DNA from: Bacteroides sp.
GTDB taxonomy: Bacteria; Bacteroidota; Bacteroidia; Bacteroidales; Bacteroidaceae
Direction: 5' to 3'
NCBI GenBank assembly: GCA_017992695.1
Contig: JAGOOC010000001.1
Location: 1 to 64,000, forward strand
DNA length: 64,000 bases
The first letter of the stretch is position 1. Each line of letters opens with the position of its first letter. The notes beneath the pieces were generated by a model, which saw only the letters and a list, made by a program, of their open reading frames with translations, was not told the DNA's origin and ran no database searches. The position numbers were made by a program, and so were the translations under genes. This document shows, one piece after another, positions 58,951-64,000 of this stretch.

Positions 58951-59811
58951 CTAAGAGCCTGTTTAAATTTTCTTCAATAATAATCTTATGGTTGCGATTT
59001 TGACCATTTCCTCTGCCGAATCGAACGTTAGTTCATAATTTCGGCAAAGTCTTCTGTTATTGTCAAGCCATGAGAATGTTCTTTCCACAATCCACCTTTT
59101 CTGAATAGGCCTGAATCCTTGCTCCTTCTAAGCACTGATCACCACTTGAATGATATAGCCGTACTTGCACTTGATATTTTCAATCAAATCTCCCCGATAT
59201 CCTCCATCAGCTAATATGACTTTTACACCGGAACAAAGTTCTTTCAATACTCTCATCAGTAGATAAGCTGCTTTACTATCATGGACATTAGCGATAGTTA
59301 CCATCACTGCTATAAGAAAGCCATTTTTGTCTACAACCACATGACGTTTAATGCCTTTCACTTTTTTGTTGCCATCAATACCGTTTAATGAGCGATTATT
59401 TCCCCATTTCACACTCTGACTATCTACGATGCCTACGCTTGGCTCCTGATGCTGACCACGAATAACCCTGACATTCTCACGCAAACGCTCAAGTAGCAAG
59501 TCAAATTCATCCAGAGAAGCCCATTTGCGATAATAGTAATAAACGGATTCCTATTTAGGGAATTCTTTGGGAAGCATACGCCACTGACAACCAGTCTTTA
59601 CCAAATAAAAGATAGCGTTCCAAATCGTCCGTAAATCATATTTTTGCTTTCTTTCTTGCAGGTTCAACACTTTTGTTATATATTTCCACTCTGTTTCCGT
59701 TAAATCAGTCTGATACATTTTTTATGTTTAGTCACTTCAAAGAAAGTAACTATCCGGCTGATACGGAAACTTCTTATAAAAGATTTCAGCAAAATTTAAA
59801 CAGGCTCTTAG
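58951..59811 (-). mobile_element. Decayed IS5-type insertion sequence
   Basis: About 860 bp bounded by perfect 21-bp inverted repeats (58951-58971 and 59791-59811, starting CTAAGAGCCTG). A TA is found at both edges, fitting a TA target duplication within the repeats. The only gene inside is a transposase broken by two stop codons, so the element is probably inactive. It sits between the BACON glycosyltransferase-like gene and a truncated gene. Confidence 0.85.
58963..59718 (-). pseudogene. IS5-family transposase with two in-frame amber codons
   Basis: One continuous frame of 252 codons reads [13 protein letters not shown] to the C-terminal VKIATIRLLLKKI, interrupted by TAG at 59551-59553 (codon 56) and 59128-59130. 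The DDE residues survive: GIVDSQSVKW, LADGGYRGD and IVERTFSWLDNNRR. The first TAG replaces the position where relatives have a Trp (FPK-stop-ESVYYYY). Both fit single-base transitions. The transposase is therefore very likely dead unless amber read-through occurs. Confidence 0.88.
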
Positions 59812-59836
59812 AAAAACACCAACTTCATTAGAGTTA

Positions 59837-60181
59837 GTGAATCGTTGGTTTGATATACAACACTTGAATCATTACGATTTGACGACAGACAAACGATCAA
59901 AAACACCTAATTTAAAAGGGTTTATTGAACACATACACGACCAAAGCGTATTTTCGCTTCTCGTAAAATCATACAATAGCGTACTAATAAATAGTAACGA
60001 AGTGTATGCGGGAGAAGGCGGCTGGGAGGCACAACATCATTTTCCTATTTGGGGTTGTAGAAAAAAAGATTTCAAACGAAACAAGTTCTTAAAACTCATC
60101 CTTAGCCCATATAAATGGCTCAGTCAAAAATATCTATCATACTTTGAACAAATGGAAATTAATAATGATTTTGATTGGTAA
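59837..60181 (+). pseudogene. 5'-truncated gene remnant next to the IS, glycosyltransferase-like
   Basis: About 114 residues from a GTG; the frame is open leftward into the IS end, with no better start. HDQSVFSLLVK resembles a segment seen in some capsule/LPS glycosyltransferases. No N-terminal part of this gene is found on the other side of the IS, so it seems to have lost its 5' end in a deletion or rearrangement. It is convergent with the minus-strand glycosyltransferases. Could also be a short expressed protein; the family is uncertain. Confidence 0.5.
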
Positions 60182-60257
60182 TACAGCTTTTACTGTATTG
60201 CTTTTGTACAAGTTGTATAATGAAGCGACATCTTACGCAATCCCAAAACGCATTTCA

Positions 60258-61157
60258 TTATAGAAAAACAGGGTTATGCAATAAAGTTCTCCAAGGGTAT
60301 TCTGTCGTATCATCACAAAGAACAACCTGCTTTTCAACATTATGCATAAGTAATGCACCGTACTTCCCTAGGGTTCCTTTACTTGTTATCTGATGTTCAC
60401 AGGCTGCAATTAAAAACAAATCCATATACCCTTTATCAGATCCGTTCAAGTCTACAACCTTGTAGTTATCACTCAGTTCTAAAAAAGGAATTAGTTCTTG
60501 AGCAACCCAAAGAGGTTCGTCTGAGAAGAAATAGAAATATGGAGTCGATAATTGTCTCAGAAAATAAGAAACTGAAGATTGAAAATAATTCAACGAAGCA
60601 GGTTTCCCATAAGCATATACCTCAACTTTCAAATCACCTCTGCGCACATGTACAGCAATGGTGTCTTTTCGGGCGATAATATCTTGATAAAGATGGGTAT
60701 TGGACATATCCAAAACTTCTATATTTACTTTAAATAGTTCTCGATACATTTCGAGCCAACACTTTGATGGTAGATGATAATAACCTCCTAAATAAATAGG
60801 GGAAGTTCGTTCTAAAAAGGAGAAATCATCCACTCGAGCATGAGTATTATTACCCACATAACCAAACTTTCTTTTATAAACCTTGACAGCCGTTTTAGAA
60901 GCAACTTTCAACTCTAAATAGGGGAATGCCCGGAGCAAATCAAAATGGCGTACAAACTGCCAATTAAGATCACTCCCCCATTTCTCATAAAACGTCAAAT
61001 CATAAAATACTTTATAACCCTTTTTCGCGTAAATTTGTCCAAGAATGTATTGATTCATTTGAGAACAAATACCTCCATCCATTAAAACAATTACCTTAGG
61101 CGATATTACCCCTCTATATGTCAAGAACTTATAAATACTATTTATGATCTTTGTCAT
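60258..61157 (-). CDS. GT11-type glycosyltransferase (alpha-1,2-fucosyltransferase-like)
   Basis: 299 residues. The donor-binding motif VHVRRGDL is the family hallmark, with an N-terminal GGICSQMNQYILG (normally GGLGNQMFQY), FYFFSDEPLWV and a C-terminal DLFLIAACEHQITSKGTLG. GT11 enzymes add fucose in alpha-1,2 linkage to surface glycans. The donor sugar is assumed from the family. Confidence 0.85.
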   Translation of the reverse strand: MTKIINSIYKFLTYRGVISPKVIVLMDGGICSQMNQYILGQIYAKKGYKVFYDLTFYEKWGSDLNWQFVRHFDLLRAFPYLELKVASKTAVKVYKRKFGYVGNNTHARVDDFSFLERTSPIYLGGYYHLPSKCWLEMYRELFKVNIEVLDMSNTHLYQDIIARKDTIAVHVRRGDLKVEVYAYGKPASLNYFQSSVSYFLRQLSTPYFYFFSDEPLWVAQELIPFLELSDNYKVVDLNGSDKGYMDLFLIAACEHQITSKGTLGKYGALLMHNVEKQVVLCDDTTEYPWRTLLHNPVFL

Positions 61158-61185
61158 TTTTACATTATTGATTTACACAACATAA

Positions 61186-62172
61186 TTATCCTAAATATTT
61201 ATCTTTTTTGATACAGCTATTCAGATACAAACGACCAGCAAAAGTCGATATGTGATAAAGAATAATCATCTTATATTGTCTCCGTGAAAGATATTGTTTT
61301 AATTCAGGGAACTTTTTAGTATTACTAAAGATTCTCTTCATGTCTTCAGTTACATGTTGCAGTTGCTTCCATTGAATACTAGTAAAAGTCGTTTGCAAGT
61401 GCTGAAGAGCAAGCTCTTTCTCAAGAAATTGAAGCACTCCTTTTTTCTCAAGGTAATATTCCATCCATACTTGAAAATCTCTAAAACTCTTATATCTAAC
61501 ATTTAACATACTGCCACAATTAGATAAAGAAAAAGGATTCCAGTTATAACTGAGTACTGCTTTCTCAAGCGAGACCACTTTTGGATTGTGTAACAACAGC
61601 TGCGTCATCCAAACTGCATCTTCTCCAAAATAAAATTCAGGAAATAATTCCAACGGAACAGTTTCTACAAATGATCGTTTCTGAAAATTAGACCAAACAC
61701 TCCAATATGCTCTACCGTTTAGTATCTCTTTCAAATAATCCAAGCCATTTAATTCAGTAAATTGCAGAGGAGCGGAAGCTTTATTTAACTTATTTGAATC
61801 ACAAAAGAAAAAAGGGAGCGCGACAATATCTGCATTTGCCGACTCTGCTTTCGTAACTAAAAGCTCAATAGCATCGATCATCAAAGTATCATCACTGTCT
61901 AGGAATTGAATATATTTACCAGTTGCTATTTCAAGCCCTTTTTTTCGAGTTAAAACAAGTCCTTCATTCGGTTTATCGATTACGCTAATACGTTGATCTA
62001 AATGGGCGTACTTGTGAATAATATCAAGACTCCTATCAGTACTTCCGTCATTAATAATAACAATCTCAAGATTGACATAGGTCTGGTTTACGACACTTAA
62101 AATAGACTGATCCAGAAATTGCTCACAGTTATACACCGGAACAATAATAGTAACTAAAGGTTTGTTCATCAT
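61186..62172 (-). CDS. GT2-family glycosyltransferase
   Basis: 328 residues. A GT-A fold at the N-terminus with VTIIVPVYNCEQFL, EIVIINDGSTDRS and FLDSDDT (DxD metal site). The C-terminal half is variable, as usual. It overlaps the GT4 gene by four bases, so both are in one transcript. Substrates unknown. Confidence 0.92.
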   Translation of the reverse strand: MMNKPLVTIIVPVYNCEQFLDQSILSVVNQTYVNLEIVIINDGSTDRSLDIIHKYAHLDQRISVIDKPNEGLVLTRKKGLEIATGKYIQFLDSDDTLMIDAIELLVTKAESANADIVALPFFFCDSNKLNKASAPLQFTELNGLDYLKEILNGRAYWSVWSNFQKRSFVETVPLELFPEFYFGEDAVWMTQLLLHNPKVVSLEKAVLSYNWNPFSLSNCGSMLNVRYKSFRDFQVWMEYYLEKKGVLQFLEKELALQHLQTTFTSIQWKQLQHVTEDMKRIFSNTKKFPELKQYLSRRQYKMIILYHISTFAGRLYLNSCIKKDKYLG

Positions 62173-63344
62173 CTACACAACGAATTAAAAAGTTCTAACC
62201 ACTTGTTTCTTGCCACTTCAGAAGAATACTCTTTAGATTTACGAATTACGTTGAGCCTCATTTTTTGCAACTGTTTGGGGTTATTTATTAATTCAAGCAG
62301 AGCTCGAGCATATTTTTTTTTCTTAAAAGGAGTGATAAGAGAACCATTAACTCCCGATGGAGAAAGTATCTCATGCACTCCTGCTGTGCAATCAAAAGCA
62401 ATGGGCACTACCCCATAGGATTGCGCTTCAGTCAAACAAAGAGGCCATCCTTCAAACGTTGAAGTGAGACACAGAATAGAAGCATCTTGATAATAATCAC
62501 TCACCTTATCACTGTGTCCAACAAAACGAACACGTTCCAATTTCATCCTCTGCACTTTCAGTTCGAGAGTTTCACGCTCTGATCCATCACCAACTAAAAT
62601 CAGTTCCCACTCGGGGACATTTCTATAAATCATTCCCCATATGTCAATCAGTCTGTCAATTCGTTTATCAACGTAGTTCATTCGCCCAACAAAGAGGATT
62701 TGCTTTTTTTTATCAAGATTGACAGATAAAGGTACTGCTTGTGAATTATGTATCACACACATCTTAGAGTCGGTGAGATACAGTTTCATTTTACGTACAA
62801 GGAAAGATCTATATCCCTCACATAATACAATATATCGATCCACAACAGAATATATTTTCTTATGCACATTAATAATCGAAGCGTCGTATGTTTTTATCCA
62901 TTTTGTTTTAGGATATACTAACAGATACCACAACAGAAGTCTTGGAAGAGAGTTCTTACTGCGATTTTTCTTATCATTTAAACCACAAATAACCTCCCAC
63001 AAAGGAGCACTATGAAGAGCAAAAGCTAACTTGCAACTTGTGTTTCCTTTTATATATTCTAATTCATCATATAATGGCCAGACTGGTAGTACAAAAACAT
63101 CAATGGATAATGTATTTATTACTTCCACAATATAGTTCGCATTCGTCAAGCTCCTCACTTCACATTTTTCTGGTATCTGAATTACCGTAAGATGATCATA
63201 GTCCAATCTTTTGACTCTATGGGCTAAAACATAAACTTCATATCCATGAGCAGAGATATGTTCGCCAATGTCAAGTGTTACTCGTTCAGCACCACCACAT
63301 GGAAATTCTTCGTGAAAAAATAATACTCTTTTTATCATCAACAT
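62169..63344 (-). CDS. GT4-family glycosyltransferase
   Basis: About 391 residues from the ATG at 63344 (MLMIKRVLFF; a start at 63338 is also possible). A frame open to 63398 would overlap the upstream gene by 49 bases. GT-B fold with FHEEFPCGGAERVTLD, ILFVGRMNYVDKRIDRL (donor site) and LTSTFEGWPLCLTEAQSYG (E-x7-E type motif). Sugar not predictable. Confidence 0.9.
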   Translation of the reverse strand: MLMIKRVLFFHEEFPCGGAERVTLDIGEHISAHGYEVYVLAHRVKRLDYDHLTVIQIPEKCEVRSLTNANYIVEVINTLSIDVFVLPVWPLYDELEYIKGNTSCKLAFALHSAPLWEVICGLNDKKNRSKNSLPRLLLWYLLVYPKTKWIKTYDASIINVHKKIYSVVDRYIVLCEGYRSFLVRKMKLYLTDSKMCVIHNSQAVPLSVNLDKKKQILFVGRMNYVDKRIDRLIDIWGMIYRNVPEWELILVGDGSERETLELKVQRMKLERVRFVGHSDKVSDYYQDASILCLTSTFEGWPLCLTEAQSYGVVPIAFDCTAGVHEILSPSGVNGSLITPFKKKKYARALLELINNPKQLQKMRLNVIRKSKEYSSEVARNKWLELFNSLCR

Positions 63345-63349
63345 TCTTA

Positions 63350-64000
63350 TTATATCCTGTATTTTTGCATAAACAAGCCAAGAAAGCGATGACGCCAAAT
63401 CGCCATCCGTTTAGATAGCGATTTCTTTTTTTTCCAAGATCCCGCAAAATGATGTATTGAATAGGTGTTTGCTGTTATATTTAATTCTTTCGTATCCCAT
63501 GTTTTGGGGCTAAAGTAATCTATCGGTAATATAGATATAACTTGTATATCTATATTAAACTTTTTTATTGAAGGTATTTCCTCTAGAATGTATTTTCGAT
63601 TAATACATTCAAGCATAATAGCAGGAAGAGGCAAAATATCAAGCTGTGACTTATCAGTGACAAATTTCCGATCTTTATAGTAGTTCAATAAATCAAGAAG
63701 CAGTGGATGCCCTTTTTCAAAGCCTATAGTAGCTGCCTCAATGCCATAAGGGGTGTTTTCTCGTCCGATAAAATAAGGTAGATGCAACAAGTCATCAAAT
63801 GGCTTTACCACCTCAACGTCGCAATCTAAATAGATACCACCTTCATTGTATAATGCATAAAACCGTATGTAATCTGCTGCAAAAGCATATTTTTGGAGTA
63901 AATAAGCTTCTTTTACCCAAACAGAAGATTCGATGTCAAAATTAGAAAAGTCCCATAATTTAAACTCATAATCAGGAAGATGTTTTTTCCAAGTCAAAAG
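63350..64000 (-). CDS. GT32-type glycosyltransferase, cut by the window edge
   Basis: At least 216 residues; the 5' end lies beyond 64000, and the TTG at 63997 is not a real start because the frame continues past it. The frame begins in the family's WKKHLPDYEF region and contains the DxD motif YLDCDVEVVKPFD and the YAFAADYIRFYALY helix, as in OCH1/GT32 enzymes. It ends with a basic C-terminus (SWKKKKSLSKRMAIWRH). Its stop is 5 bp before the GT4 start. Confidence 0.85.
   Translation of the reverse strand, partial: LLTWKKHLPDYEFKLWDFSNFDIESSVWVKEAYLLQKYAFAADYIRFYALYNEGGIYLDCDVEVVKPFDDLLHLPYFIGRENTPYGIEAATIGFEKGHPLLLDLLNYYKDRKFVTDKSQLDILPLPAIMLECINRKYILEEIPSIKKFNIDIQVISILPIDYFSPKTWDTKELNITANTYSIHHFAGSWKKKKSLSKRMAIWRHRFLGLFMQKYRI

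Noticed and set aside
59128..59499. Separate small transposase gene
   Set aside because: It is the middle part of one longer frame interrupted by two TAG codons, not an independent gene.

Overview
The window looks like a chromosomal segment of a member of the order Bacteroidales, most likely Bacteroides or a close relative. Three things support this. Many genes are preceded by the Bacteroides-type promoter (TTTG about 19-20 bases upstream of TAnnTTTG) and most lack a Shine-Dalgarno site. The division and cell-wall cluster has the Bacteroidetes order. Several Bacteroidales-typical families occur (DUF4252, DUF3109, DUF4488-like, BACON, HU-like). The genus is inferred from gene content only.

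Layout. 193-6353 (minus strand): a three-gene restriction-like module made of an MmeI-like DNA methyltransferase whose N-terminus shows no recognisable nuclease motif, an SF2 helicase, and a GIY-YIG nuclease with an ASCH-like C-terminus. 6354-7279: an intergenic region with four palindromes spaced exactly 23 bp apart, just downstream of the promoter of an HU-like gene, then that gene. 7488-22987: the dcw cluster rsmH-ftsL-ftsI-murE-mraY-murD-ftsW-murG-murC-ftsQ-ftsA-ftsZ, followed by a yqeY-like gene. It makes the UDP-MurNAc-peptide and lipid precursors and the divisome core. 23118-32412: a small exported protein, recO, tRNA-Glu, rpsT, gyrB, a DUF3109 gene, gpmI, corA with a short leader ORF, and rimP-nusA. 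32550-41014: infB, cvpA and the SUF Fe-S assembly genes sufBCDS. 41102-46889: a zinc/cadmium-type P-type ATPase with a Fur-family regulator, a membrane pyrophosphatase, rnhB and a small membrane protein.

46928-55094: a YgjP-like metallopeptidase, a GVGDI-repeat lipoprotein, an ECF sigma factor operon, argB, speA, aroK, a nitroreductase and a viroplasmin-type RNase H. 55362-57191: an MsbA-like ABC exporter. 57444-64000: an accessory glycan region that reads as more AT-rich. It holds a lipoprotein joining a BACON domain to what looks like a GT80-type sialyltransferase, a decayed IS5-type element, a 5'-truncated gene remnant, and a minus-strand run of four glycosyltransferases (GT32-, GT4-, GT2- and GT11-type), the last cut by the window edge.

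The most interesting points are the nuclease/helicase/methyltransferase module, the corA leader (a 13-codon acidic/proline ORF followed by a hairpin and a strong ribosome binding site, resembling Mg2+-sensing leaders in logic), the 23-bp palindrome array before the HU-like gene, and the BACON-sialyltransferase-like lipoprotein. All functions are assigned by reading motifs; no database search was run.
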